Source: Siphonodentalium dalli (Eukaryota; Mollusca; Scaphopoda; Gadilida; Siphonodentaliidae). From it: a stretch of 64,000 nucleotides of DNA. Position numbers and translations under genes: made by a program. How positions within the stretch are numbered: position 1 is the stretch's first letter; every line of letters begins with the position of its first letter. The stretch lies in the NCBI GenBank assembly GCA_032622095.1, contig CP136064.1:139271954-139335953 (forward strand). Direction: 5' to 3'. Of this stretch, positions 10,558 to 20,860 are shown piece by piece. Under the pieces are notes generated by a model. It worked only from the letters and a program-made list of their open reading frames with translations, was not told the origin of the DNA and ran no database searches.

Positions 10558-11094
10558 TCATGGAAATCTTTTTGTTCTCATAATATATGTCTGTACTGCA
10601 TTAAATATTTGTTTGTTTTCGCGAAGACTAAGCTCTCTTGACCCCCGCATTAGTGTATTCTCATATAAGGCAACATTTGGTAGGGAGTCATATAGTTCTC
10701 TTCTGGGCTCTTGATAAAATGTACATTCAAAGAGATAGTGGTAAGTTGTCTCAAATTCCCCACATAGTAGGAACGTAATGGCCAGACACCGTCGGAAATG
10801 CTTGAACACCCTGTCACGATCTGTGTATGCAGCCTGTAAGGAAAGGTAAGAAATATTAATAACAGATAAATGTACATGTCATTTAATTAAAATTCTTTAA
10901 ATGACAATAAAAATATATATACGTTGTGTGCAGAGGTTAAAACTTACATTTAATCCCAATTGCTGGTAATGCTTCCAGAGGGCTTGGTTAAAATGGAAAG
11001 CACATCCATGTATGGTCGGGTTGGTATTTTCCATGTGACTCAGCACAGCCTGTATCACCTTCTTGTAATCTTGCTTTGTTCTTCTGGACATCAA
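10558..11094 (-). pseudogene. MULE-type transposase fragment, two exons, fused to a LINE C-terminal tail
   Basis: Exon A (11094 to 10948) reads TIHGCAFHFNQALWKHYQQL, the GCxFHFxQAxWxxxQxLGL signature near the end of MULE (Mutator-like) transposase domains. It stops at a consensus donor GTAAGT. After a 114-bp AT-rich intron (10947-10834) ending TTCCTTACAG, exon B continues in phase with AAYTDRDRVFKHFRRCLAIT, which fits the next MULE segment. The frame then turns abruptly, near 10755, into CGEFETTYHYLFEC plus a tail ending YIMRTKRF. That matches the Cys/His C-terminus of CR1/Jockey-type LINE reverse transcriptases and resembles the end of the LINE at 30436. The simplest reading is a 5'-truncated LINE inserted in a MULE gene. 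The catalytic part upstream of exon A was not identified. Confidence 0.6.
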
Positions 11095-11364
11095 AACGAA
11101 ACAAAGAGGCAGTTGATACCTACTGATTCCAACTCATTGATCACTGTTAAGAAGGCGACGATTAATCAGCGGTGATCCCTTTTAGCAATAACAACACGAC
11201 CGGCACCTACTTTTAAGTAGGCTGCCGTTAAGTAAACATTGATAAACTGTACTCACTGTGAGTCTATTCTTACTACCACTAACCCAATGTAATAATTATT
11301 GAATAGGAACATATAAATGAAATATAAACGTATATTACGGTATAAACATATATTAACTTGAATA

Positions 11365-11518
11365 AGGTCCCAATCGTCTTGACTCAAGGTCCCAATCGTC
11401 CGAGGTCCCAATCGTCCAAGGTCCCAATCGTCCCGAGGTCCCAATCGTCCAAGGTCCCAATCGTCCAACTTAAGGTCCCAATCGTCCAAGGTCCCAATCG
11501 TCCAAGGTCCCAATCGTC
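11365..11518 (-). repeat. 16-bp minisatellite, right (inverted) array
   Basis: The complement of the left array, about nine units of CAAGGTCCCAATCGTC, with one CAACTTAAGG variant near 11466. Frames on both strands here are repeat translations. Confidence 0.95.
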
Positions 11519-11812
11519 TGGATACCATCTATTATTTGATTGAGTCTCTGAATGACTCAGTGAGGACAATTAAAAAGTGATCATCGGCAATCGTTGTTGT
11601 TGTACTTGTATGTAAATTCCTCCGTCGCGGTTGTCTTCGGAGCAGCAAGTGGAGCGAACAAGTCAGATTTTATTTGACTCTATTAGTTCCTTGCGGTGTC
11701 AGAGCGTCGGTACGAGTGATTTGAGCGGTCTGTAACCTTAATTGGAAGCAACCGCCCTCGTGCTGATGCCGGCGAGTGAGACGGTTTTGGATTAGGCTTA
11801 GTGCGACGGACA

Positions 11813-12631
11813 ATGGAGTTAATCCCTGACGCCGCGTTAGCAGCGATAGAGAGATCTCAAATTGCGGATATTGTTAGCTGGAATCTCCAGTCTAACAGAG
11901 GCTATTTGACTCTCTGCGTTGAATTCAGGACGGGAGATGCTGGAAACCAGAAATCTTCCACCTGGAGCAAGACCAAGACCAGCCGTAATATGAAAGAGGA
12001 GCCTCCTAAGAGAAAGACACCAGCTCGAAGGAGAAGGGACGCAGCCAGACGGGCGAAATGGAAGAAGAAGATGGGGGCGACCGTTGATCGACCGGTCACC
12101 CCTCCCCGTGTGGCTCAGCCGTCTATAGTCAAAGCCGGCGGGTCGAAGTTGTCTGAGAGACGCCCAGACGACTCGACCTGCATGGAGACTGACGACATAG
12201 CACCAACTAGCAGGGATTCCGTGGATCTGCCGGAGATCCCTGCTGTCGTCGTCGAGGCTAGCGGAGACAGGGACGTGGATACCACCCCAGATGTTCCTGC
12301 CGCCAGCTTCGACGTGGAACTGGACTTTACACCTCGGACACCGGATTACCAAAACATCCCGGTGTCCTCCAGCTCCACCAGCACCACCAACAACAACAAC
12401 AGTACCACCAGCACCAGCTCCACTCGCTCTATCGAAGAAACAGTTAAGTTGGCGCTGGAGACTCAGGCAGAAGCCGACATACTGTTGGCGTCGGCCAAGG
12501 CCGACACCCTGATGTTCCGGCAAAGACTGCGACAACAGGAACAACTACAAATAGATCTCAATATACAACAACAACAACAACAAACAGAACTCCAACACAG
12601 AAAAAAAAAGAAAGCCAAGAAAAAGAAATAA
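11813..12631 (+). CDS. basic ORF1-like protein of a non-LTR retrotransposon (or repeat-derived gene)
   Basis: An uninterrupted frame of 276 codons from the first ATG at 11801. I prefer the second Met (11813, MELIPDAALAAI). The N-terminal third holds a short folded-looking part (IADIVSWNLQSNRGYLTLCV) and then a strongly basic patch (KRKTPARRRRDAARRAKWKK) near residues 70-95. The middle is acidic and Pro/Ser-rich, followed by Ser/Thr/Asn runs. A helical segment near 215-255 leads to a poly-Gln and a terminal poly-Lys tail. The basic patch resembles ORF1-like proteins repeated across mollusc and cnidarian genomes. Local GC is higher than its surroundings, and 11625-11800 looks like its 5' leader. 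No reverse transcriptase follows on this strand. Host origin cannot be excluded. Confidence 0.5.
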   Translation: MELIPDAALAAIERSQIADIVSWNLQSNRGYLTLCVEFRTGDAGNQKSSTWSKTKTSRNMKEEPPKRKTPARRRRDAARRAKWKKKMGATVDRPVTPPRVAQPSIVKAGGSKLSERRPDDSTCMETDDIAPTSRDSVDLPEIPAVVVEASGDRDVDTTPDVPAASFDVELDFTPRTPDYQNIPVSSSSTSTTNNNNSTTSTSSTRSIEETVKLALETQAEADILLASAKADTLMFRQRLRQQEQLQIDLNIQQQQQQTELQHRKKKKAKKKK

Positions 12632-12988
12632 CTGTCTAGATCATTTTCACTTCACCTTCATCAATCTCATGTTTAATGTATTACCATTACATGTACTTTT
12701 ATATTAAATAACAGTGGGTTGTAGGAGAGGGGTTCCGCCCCTTTCAAATCTTCCCGGGAAAGTTTCCCAAACCCCCTATCAGGTGTCTTCGGAGCACGCT
12801 GCTCTCCTAACTCAGTACCGTTACTAACAGTCGATTGTGTTGAAGTTGAAGTGAAGAAAACGTAATTCTTCGATCAGTTTCTGCTGGAGTCTGCGCAGTA
12901 ACCTCCCGGAAGTCACGTGTGAAATTTACAAAAAAGCATACACGCTATTTTCGCTCTTGGTATAGAAATATAGAAAAATTATATGACG

Positions 12989-13726
12989 TCATAATTCACA
13001 CGCATTTAGGTATAAACACCCACTGGGGTGGTTGCTATTAATTATGGTCTGCAGTGGGTTATCGCGTACCAACATATTACAATTCAAGTCACCAACGACA
13101 ACAACTGATGGGTTAATATCTAATGCTTCTCCAATTTTGTCATCAAGCAGTTCCCAGAAGTTATTTACACATTCCCTATCGGATATATAAGTAACACATA
13201 GTAAAAACTTTTCTACAGACCCTACTTCAAACCAGAGTATGTCATCATTAAACTGCAAACCTGTCATTTCTCTGTATGGAATTTTATCTGAAAAGTATAC
13301 TATGATCCCCCCGCCGTACATATTTCGATCTTTACGTACAGGGTGTTGGAAACCTGATATAAGCAAGTTTTCATTTGGATAATGTTCATCAAGATGAGAT
13401 TCAGTAAAGCATAGAATATCGTAATCATCGATAATATCTGATATCTTATGAATTTTGTTTCTTATGCTTCTTACGTTACAATGAATAATAGAGATTGAAG
13501 TGGTAGCTGTTGCGTCTAACTGACCTGGGTTCGGGTGTATATCTCCAGCTAGAGCAAGAAGAGTAAATGCTAGAAATGCCACTATTACATTATGAAAAGC
13601 TAGTAGACGCAAACGAGTTGGCTTATGGGTAGCATGTTTATACATATTACATGAACAAGTTATGTGTTGATAAATGCCATGAAATATTCCAATTGTTAGC
13701 CTGTATTGAGCCACATTAACTCCCAT
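12989..13726 (-). pseudogene. LINE ORF2 N-terminal fragment: AP-type endonuclease
   Basis: 245 codons. A hydrophobic segment (about residues 45-63) is followed by GDIHPNPGQ, then the endonuclease: IIHCNVRSIRNKIHK, ILCFTESHLDEHY, MYGGGIIVYFSD and VVVVGDLNCN, i.e. the catalytic Asn, the TE(S/T)H box and the GDxN box. The frame ends at NACEL shortly after GDLN, so the SDH box and the entire reverse transcriptase are missing. The start matches that of the 33804 LINE (MG[IV], then [HY]R, [IL][AT] and G[VI]F in both), which supports this Met as the native start. Loss of the 3' part rather than the 5' part is unusual for a LINE and implies later deletion. Confidence 0.8.
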
Positions 13727-14456
13727 GACTAGTTGTAGAGGAAGTCAACAAGGCACACGACAGGCCAACAGTAAAAATAATGACGTAGCTGCTTAAGAAC
13801 TTTGACCGACGGGTAGTGAAGCATATATGTTTACATGAATGTTTCAGATAAGAGGTGTGAGATTCAGACAAAAAAAAGAGAGAAAATAACATTAAGTATG
13901 TAAAGTTATCCATTTTATAATGGAAATTACAAAAGTCTGCATAAATCTATAACTAATGTACAAATTTGGAGTGTATGCCTTTAGCAATTCATCCAAGCTC
14001 CAAAGACGCATATTTGATTTAGGTTCATGTAATGTGTGTATTTGAATGTGCCAAAAGACTGCATCAAAGAGCGTTGGCATGTTACATGTACGCGATATAC
14101 ATCTACCTCAAGCTCGTGAATATTGTGCGGAATTATTAGCGGATTACCAGACACTGTTGACCGATACAAATCGAGCGTCGATCGGGACATGAACTGTGCG
14201 GGCACAGCGAATGTCAATGAATTGTCTCGTTTATTGCTTTGAATAATTCGGCCTGTTGTGTTCGGAACACGATCGTATCAATCTCTCTTGTTAGTGTTCT
14301 GGTCAGTGGGTCAACTGCCGGGTTATAGTATTTCGGGAAGGGGAACGATTGAGAATTGTACGCTCGTGGAAAGCAAGACAGACGCGAAAATAGGTCAGGT
14401 TCTTCGCGTACATGACTATTTGGCGGTCATTTATCTGAAATTGGATGTGCGTATCG

Positions 14457-14457
<1 letters not shown>
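13727..14457. other. no supported gene
   Basis: Upstream side of the endonuclease fragment, possibly its 5' leader. Short frames on both strands are not convincing. No repeat copy of this stretch was noticed elsewhere in the window. Confidence 0.3.

Positions 14458-14507
<50 letters not shown>
14458..14507. repeat. (TA)n microsatellite
   Basis: About 24 uninterrupted AT dinucleotides. The frames crossing it read Ile-Tyr repeats and are spurious. Confidence 0.98.
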
Positions 14508-14511
<4 letters not shown>

Positions 14512-15216
14512 ACCATAACTTACGTGTATAAATGTACATGCACAAAATTGAGAGTTGGAAGGTTGGATTAATAATGTGTATGGTGAGTTTTCTTCATAAT
14601 TTTCGACGCTGTTCGCAGTATAACAATTCCGTTCGCTTTATGATATTTATTCAGATAGTGATTCAAAGTTTATAACATACCAGTTGACTTTAGCGCTTGG
14701 TTAAACTAGATGTGATCTTTGTTACTAGATATATCTGATATATGTAGTTGAAATGTTAGATACGTATTTAAGCAGGGATGTGATAATTATTTATTGATTT
14801 AATTTGAAATAATTTGTGAGGAGTTAATGGCCATTTTCTGATGTACTTATCAAGTTGAAATTTGAAATGTGTGTGGTTCAAACAAAGAGTCTACTTTGTC
14901 CCACATATTGAATGTTTAACATTTTCAAACAATTATGTACCACCAATCAATTAGAGATATGTGGTACGTGTGTACAATTTTAGTACTTTTAGTATGTACA
15001 TTCTGAATAATACATTCGACATAAATGTGTTGTAGAGACTCATAAAATGGCACCACTTATACTGTCTCCAACAATGATTTAGATATATGCAATATAAATT
15101 ACCAATTATTAAATTTACTTAAACACATATTGAGAAAGCATAAGCAAACAAAAAAGAATGTATTTATCAAGTGAATGTTTGAAAAATGTGTGGAATTGAG
15201 TCTATATATTCCAAAT
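14508..15216. other. no gene; AT-rich
   Basis: Low-complexity AT-rich DNA with no coding signal. Motifs such as CAAACAATTATG and TATTTATCAAGTGAA recur weakly, suggesting decayed repeats. Confidence 0.4.
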
Positions 15217-15575
15217 ATATTGGTCTGTTTTACATTACTTTATATAGCCTCAAAGTTTGATGCTATGTAAAGTAATGTAAAACAGAAGTTCAAACAGTTA
15301 TCAGTATTTAGCACTGATTAGGCAAAATACAATCAATATAAACGTGTATTACTGATTAATGTTTACCATTTTTAGACAAATATACAGCACTATAGTCTGT
15401 TTATTCCAAAAAATATTGGTCTGTCTTACACTACTTTACATAGCTTCAAAGTTTGAAGCTATATAAAGCAATGTAAAACAGAAGTTCAAACAGTTATCAG
15501 TATTTAGCACTGATTAGGCAAAATACAATCAATATAAAGGTGTGTTACTGATTAATGTTTACATTTCTTGATTAA
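15217..15575. repeat. tandemly duplicated ~196-bp unit, each with a long hairpin
   Basis: GGTCTGTTTTACATTAC at 15222 recurs as GGTCTGTCTTACACTAC at 15418 (period 196). Each unit contains a hairpin. Unit 1: 24-nt arms 15225-15248 and 15262-15285 with one mismatch and a 13-nt loop. Unit 2: about 30-nt arms 15421-15450 and 15451-15481 with almost no loop. A well-conserved tail follows (AGAAGTTCAAACAGTTATCA and onwards). It may be a foldback transposon or a small-RNA precursor; nothing indicates protein coding. Confidence 0.75.
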
Positions 15576-15699
15576 TGACACTTCTATGATAAATTCAAAT
15601 AGTATCGTTATCAGACATTATGCAATGTTCTATTAAAATCTCCCGCAATAAACTATTTAGGGGGTGGGTGTTCAAAAATGACCGGAAAAAAATTCCTGA

Positions 15700-16390
15700 A
15701 ACAGGGGGGGGGGGGGGGTGAAAAAAAAATTCCGGCACGTATGCCGGGGTGGGTGGGTGGTCAAAGCCACCAACAAGCATAAAAAAAAAAATTCCTGCTT
15801 GTTTTTTAGTGTTTTGGCAATGAGTTGGGCTTCAAAACCACTTTGAATGAGAGAAATGATGCAATTCTAACTGGTAAACTGACTGCAGGCAGTTATCGTG
15901 TTGTATTTGTTGCAAATTTTGAAATCCAAGATGGCCGCTGGCAGCCATGTTTTTTTGGACGAATGACCTCAAAATGACTCATTCCTATTTACATGTCCAT
16001 GTTAACATCCATGATAAATAGTATGCACAGAAATTCATATACAGCTGTTTACAGTGAATTTCCCCCCGCAAATCTCTGTTTTAGTGTTAAAAGGGGGGTG
16101 GGTGTCAAAAAATGGTCGGAAAAAACTGCCGTAAACGGAAAAAAAATTGGTGGTGGGGGTGGGTGGGTACAAAAAATGATCGAAAGGGAAAAAATGCCAT
16201 ACGTGCCTGAAATTGTTTTCCGACCCCCCCCCCCCTGCCTGAAACGGAAAAAAAGGGTGGGTGTCCAAAATTGCCTGGAAAAAAAGACCGGAAACGGAAG
16301 AAATTGGGTGGGTGGGTGGTCCGAGGCCGGAAAAAATTAAAATGATCATACGTGCCTGGAAATTTGTTCCGACCCCCCCCCCCCTCCTGG
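15700..16390. mobile_element. poly(G)-ended repeat carrying a satellite monomer, copy 1 (complex)
   Basis: It begins CAGGGGG (G run 15704-15718) then AAAATTCCGGCACGTATG, and matches 45995-46527. The match covers the GCTTGTTTTTTAGTGTTTTGG stretch, a single pearl-satellite monomer (about 15915-16025) and a purine-rich block (GGGGGGTGGGTGTCAAAAAA, AACGGAAAAAAAATTGGTGG). It reaches a first poly(C) end at 16224-16235. A related block follows and ends at a second poly(C) (16373-16384). Upstream (15655-15703) lies another partial copy. Frames in the purine-rich part are repeat translations. Confidence 0.65.
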
Positions 16391-17097
16391 GTTTCCTAGA
16401 AGCAATCTTAAAATGACTCTGCGATCTTTCTAACGGTGATAAAATTGCTAAAAATAGACAAACTAAGACCCATAACTCCGGAATGTTTTTTTTCGGACAA
16501 ACCTGGTTTTCGAACTCGTCCGAGATATTGTTGCAAGAGTCTCATTTCGGCCAATTTGGCCGTTTATTTCATGGCTGCTTTTCATCTGACGTGTGTGTCG
16601 GGATAAATGATGTGGAGGATTTATGTAAATGTTAGCCCAAACTACATTTCCAAGTAACGATGGTTTTGTTGTTTATTTTGAGGAATAATACCGCGTCAGA
16701 TGAATTCAGCCCAAATATGTTAACAGTTGTCGTGTAAAACATTCGGCAGTAGGTTAGCGTTATTTAGTATTTGTGGATGTCCTTTAACATGGGAAAAATA
16801 GACTACTGCACTTGAACGAGCATGTGAATTTGTCGTTTTTAATGTATAGCAACTTGATAATCAATAACAGAGGCATTCTCTGTCAAATATGGTCGCTCTA
16901 TTTACGGTATTAATTGCGGAACTTTCAAAAGTAAACTACGCGTAAACGGATACATACGGTAAATTATAGAAGGTGCCCTAATCGGCCTAATCGCCCCTGG
17001 GCCAACTCGCCCCAGTCGACGTGTGTCAATTCGGTACCTACTATAACATGTACCCGAGGCTGGGTCCGATGTATACGGGTGTTATATAGCGTTTGGT
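16391..17097. other. no supported gene
   Basis: Nothing coding or repeated was recognised apart from general AT-richness. Confidence 0.3.
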
Positions 17098-17100
17098 CCG

Positions 17101-17562
17101 TTGTTTCTCAATGAATATTATTGATATTTGGTGTATATGTCCGGGCTGGGACATGGAATAAAACAACGTTTGAATTTTTTTAAATTTACAAATTTGTTGA
17201 TTTTATTCATTTGTTTTTTCGTTCTGAAAACACACTATAAAGTGTATATAATATAATAACGAACACGAGACATACATAATTTATAAACTGTTAACAAAAG
17301 ATATCAAATTCAATACATGACAAAGATTACTCAGTGGAGTTTATAAAGTGAACATAAAAACATTGAGGTAAGAATCTTTTTAAGGAATGCAACTTTATTT
17401 AATGATAATAAACACATAAATTAAAATAACAAACATGAGACATACATGATTTACAAACTGTTAACAAAAGATATCAAACTCAATACATGACAAAGATGAC
17501 TCAGTGAAGTTTATAAAGTGAACATAAAAATATTAAGGTAAGACTCTTTTTAAGCATTACTA
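17101..17562. repeat. dispersed repeat copy plus 170-bp tandem duplication
   Basis: 17101-17200 repeats 9149-9265 (TTGTTTCTCA, GTCCGGGCTGGG). From 17261 a unit beginning GAGACATACAT (17267) recurs at 17437, period 170, with CTGTTAACAAAAGATATCAA and AAGTGAACATAAAAA in both. The copies differ at scattered positions and small indels. Confidence 0.7.
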
Positions 17563-17569
17563 AACCTTT

Positions 17570-18950
17570 TAGCACAGACCACAGTCCACTTCACTCATCC
17601 GATCATCACCAAACTTCATATTTATCTTGATATTGATCTATCAGATGAGAGCTATCAAATATTTTTTTAATTTCATAGGAAAAAATGGTCGCCAGCGGCC
17701 ATATTGCATTTACGTTATATGTTATCGCGTCATGTCGATATCTAGTATTACTTAGAAATTTCACCTTTCCAGATTCATAATTGCTCCATTGACTGTAACA
17801 GATGAAATTATTCCCCTCTTCGGATAGAGTGTCACTGAAACTTTATTTTGTCAGACTGTCTGTATAATCACTCATTATATATGGCAATAATCTGTAATAA
17901 GATGTAGCACTCTTTTATTTTATATTTACATGCAGTGCTGTTTTTATACAACAAGTCTAATCCCCTCTAGTCTAATCATGTGATCGACCATACATCGCGC
18001 GAGGACCTGGTTGAATTAAGGGGGGTTTTATGGATCACTTCTGTCCTCAGGCTAGATTATACTTATGACATTTAATGGCATGTACTAACGTGGAGGGTTA
18101 GATATGCTTGAGAAACCACCACTCTTTAATTCACACCAAGTTCTCAGCTGTCATGTTCGGATATTAGAACCCATAGCCATGATATATGGTTTATTTTGTG
18201 TATACTATTAATATAGTTATTTTCAGTACCTTTATATACCAGTACTGTGTATAACAATGCATATAAATTAATCCATGTATATTGATTCAACGGATTCAGT
18301 GGTTTTGTCCATCAGTCTATCAAATTTGCGGGGAAAACATGGCCACAAGCAGTACACCCTGCTAAATTTCGAATTTGAATCAATTGGCGCACCCTGCAGC
18401 CAGCTTTTATTGGAGAACTTTTCCTCATGTGGCTATTTTGGATCACCGCTAGATGTGAGCCATATTTTGTTCTCAAACTGTCCTTGTGAACACATCACTG
18501 CCAGCGGTGATTTAAATTTTACTATTTTTATGGCTAAATAATTTGGTTGATCCTACAGACGACACCCCATGTCCGATTGTCACCAGATTCCACAATGATC
18601 TTCTGGATAACCAGGGTGAGAGTAATCTAATTTTCCCGAATTTCGTTAAAAAACATCACCACAGGCAGCAATTTGGTATCTTACTGTTTGGTCCTATTTT
18701 GCATGACTGAATTGTTTAGCAACTGTACAGACATATCCCTCATCTGATAGTCACCAAACTTCATATTGATCTTCGGGCTGACAACTAGATGGGAGCTATC
18801 GAATGCTTTGAATTTTTTTGGAAAACATTGTCGCCAGCAGTCGTCTTCTATTTTGGTTTTTATATACATGTATATCTCTTCATGCTGATAGCCAGTATTA
18901 TGTAGGTACTTCAACTTTCCGTATTCCTGTCATCATTTGAAATATAAAAA
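17570..18950. repeat. decayed pearl-type tandem repeats
   Basis: Recurring but diverged units contain CTCATCCGATCATCACCAAA, TTCATATT(T/G)ATCTT, GAGAGCTATC(A/G)AAT, and GGAAAA...GTCGCCAGC near 17590, 18560 and 18740. The wording and spacing resemble the core repeats of the array at 1-5657, so this is probably an older family of the same type. An 88-codon frame at 18275-18541 is repeat read-through. Confidence 0.5.
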
Positions 18951-19097
18951 TTTACCTGATACATGCACCCTTCAAATTTTTTTTCGTCGTATCTATTTTA
19001 ATGACCCGTATGGTAATATTGATACAGATATATTTGTCAAACATTTCTTTGTACAATATACAGGTATTTAGTTTGTAACTAAATCTAGAAATATATA

Positions 19098-19600
19098 ATA
19101 GTAGCTGGTGGACCCGACTTCGCCCGGGATGTTCCCCTCTGATTTTCGGAGAATTGCGCGATTTAACCTTGAATTGACTATTTTAAAGGTGAAGGTCATG
19201 TCGGGGTCACGATTTGACCCGTCCAAAACACTCCCCGGACAAAAGTGACGACAAAAGTACCCGTCGAAATCCGCCCGGCTTTACCCGATTTGACCTTGAA
19301 TTGACAATTTTGAATGTCAAGATCAGGTCAGTGTCATGATTTGACCCACCCGAAACACTCCTGGGACAAAAGTAACAGTAGGTATCAAATTTCGTTGAAA
19401 TACTTTCGTTTTACCAGATTTGACCTTGAATTGATCTTTTTGAATGTCAAAGTCAGGTCGGGATCAAGACTTGACCCGTCCAAAATACTCCCTGGAAATA
19501 ATTTCCCCTAGGTATCAAATTTCGTCAAATCTGTCCGGCAGTTTTCCCGGCCATAGCTAACAGACAAACAGACAGACAAATGTTCAAAATATATATTAAA
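19098..19600 (+). repeat. TAGCTG...CCCGACTTCG element with ~127-bp internal repeats, copy 1
   Basis: It opens with TAGCTGGTGGACCCGACTTC and contains at least three units of 125-130 bp with TTGACCTTGAATTGA at about 19166, 19291 and 19421 and TGACCCGTCCAAAA between them. It ends with an ACAGACAAACAGACAGACAA stretch and an AT tail. The opening sentence and the ACAG tail resemble dispersed elements of many invertebrates; family unassigned. Confidence 0.6.
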
Positions 19601-19606
19601 CTAGCT

Positions 19607-19960
19607 GATGTACTCGACTTCGTTCGGGCTATAGTTAGAGATTTGTTTGTGATCGCCTCCAGTATATACAGCGTCTGGCCAAACTATTGTTCAATTGGTC
19701 CAGAAACATGCCTATATCAGCATGTTCGAGAACATGGTCCCACGTGAAATTGGACCCGTCCATATCTCCCGGGATCGAAGTAGTCCTACACACAAATGTT
19801 TAGTCGGATCGGTCAAGGTCCAGAAACATGCCTATGAGCGAGGTCAAGTTGACACGTTAAATACCAAATTCGAGCAGTGTTAGAGTCTATAACACATACA
19901 CACATGCATTCATGCATACACACATACATACAGACAGGTGTTCCAAAATGTATAATCGAT
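19607..19960 (+). repeat. TAGCTG...CGACTTCG element, copy 2
   Basis: Begins TAGCTGATGTACTCGACTTC directly after the tail of copy 1, so the two stand head to tail. The interior carries CCAGAAACATGCCTAT twice (about 19700 and 19820). The end has CACATACATACAGACAGGTG. No protein is encoded. Confidence 0.55.
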
Positions 19961-19984
19961 AGCTACAACAATTCTATGGTAGAT

Positions 19985-20297
19985 AGTTCACGGCCGACCT
20001 GATGCATGCATCTTAGTTTTCTTGTATACCAAATATTGTTGAAATTGGTTAATATTTGCGTGAGTTATCGTGCTAACGGTGAAAACATTAACTAAAAACC
20101 ATCTAAGATGGATAACTCTCGTAAAAAAGTTAAGACGTGACCCATTTTCTACAGGCAGTAAATAGTCATTGGGAGCAACTGCCAGACCAAAATTTTTTGA
20201 ATCCGTTGACAAATGTCAAAGTTATGAGGCATTCTTTATGTCCGCCCGCCCGCCAACCATCGTCAAACCATAAGTCGAGTTTTTGAAAAACTCGACT
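19985..20297 (+). repeat. pearl-like tail, third family, with perfect terminal hairpin
   Basis: AT-rich core with ATACCAAATATTGTTGAAAT, then TCCGCCCGCCCGCC (20241-20254) and a perfect 12-bp hairpin: AGTCGAGTTTTT (20273-20284), loop G, AAAAACTCGACT (20286-20297). The order core, C/G-rich tetranucleotide stretch, hairpin is the same as at 1-2016 and (mirrored) at 35707, with unrelated sequence. Confidence 0.6.
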
Positions 20298-20389
20298 AAA
20301 AAGGAGTGTAAAAAATGAGCAGTAAAGGATTTCCGCCTAAAAGATTGATGAAATATTCTCAAAGTTCAAGGCCGACAAACGTAATTGTT

Positions 20390-20860
20390 ATCAGTTGGAC
20401 ATTTTCCAGCCTAAGTGGGGGTGTCAGGTTTGAAATTTCCAACTCTCTAGGAAGGCTTGAGGCTAGTCTAGATGCTAGGATTTTGCGATTTTCTTATTCA
20501 GATTTCTAAATGTTCGCACACCGGGCCGAACCATGTTCGGCCCGGTGTGTCCTGGTCCCTCCCCCTTGCATGGTCAATACAAAACTGCTAATTTTGGTTA
20601 AACTTGTGGACTGAAATGGTCACCAGTTGGAGAAATTTCCAACACTAGGATAGGCCAGTCCAGATGATAGGATTTGCGATTTTCTTGTATAGTTTTCCAA
20701 ATTTTCTCACAGAACAACCATGGTCAGCCCGGTGTGTCCTGCTTTCTTGTCCGTAGCCGTGTGAATTTTTCTGGAGTTAGACCACTAGATGTTAGGATTT
20801 ATGTAATTTTTCAGGTTTAAATATCTGAATGTTCTCATAACGGGAATATAGTAGACAATG
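20390..20860. repeat. ~190-bp diverged tandem repeats with palindrome
   Basis: Units share GAAATTTCCAAC, GATG(C/A)TAGGATTT(T)GCGATTTTC and CCCGGTGTGTCCTG at about 20430-20555, 20615-20740 and, weakly, 20785-20845. A diverged copy lies at 47150-47310. A perfect palindrome with 15-bp arms (20517-20531 and 20535-20549, CACACCGGGCCGAAC / GTTCGGCCCGGTGTG, loop CAT) sits in the first unit; the second unit has only a decayed remnant. Confidence 0.6.

Larger units (their letters stand above)
9395..11518. mobile_element. 2.1-kb element bounded by inverted arrays of a 16-bp repeat; encloses MULE sequence
   Basis: Left array (9395-9553): about nine units of GACGATTGGGACCTTG, the last two spaced by AGTCAG. 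Right array (11365-11518): about nine units of the complement CAAGGTCCCAATCGTC, with the spaced TGACTCAAGG variant again at the inner side. The arrays thus mirror each other, including order, and form long inverted repeats. Between them lie apparent MULE transposase exons on the minus strand (10833-11094) and non-coding AT-rich DNA (9554-10480). No 9-bp target duplication could be read at the edges, so the element limits are inferred. Confidence 0.55.

Noticed and set aside
11837-12544. 235-codon open frame on the minus strand
   Set aside because: It is antisense to the basic ORF1-like frame; its Gly/Val runs are the complement of the Thr/Asn codon runs.
14303-14545. Frames with Ile-Tyr repeats
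   Set aside because: Translation of the (TA)n microsatellite.
16035-16349. 104-codon minus-strand frame with Pro-rich blocks, repeated at 46336-46655
   Set aside because: Both are translations of the same poly(G)-ended MITE interior; the proteins follow the repeat, not a gene.
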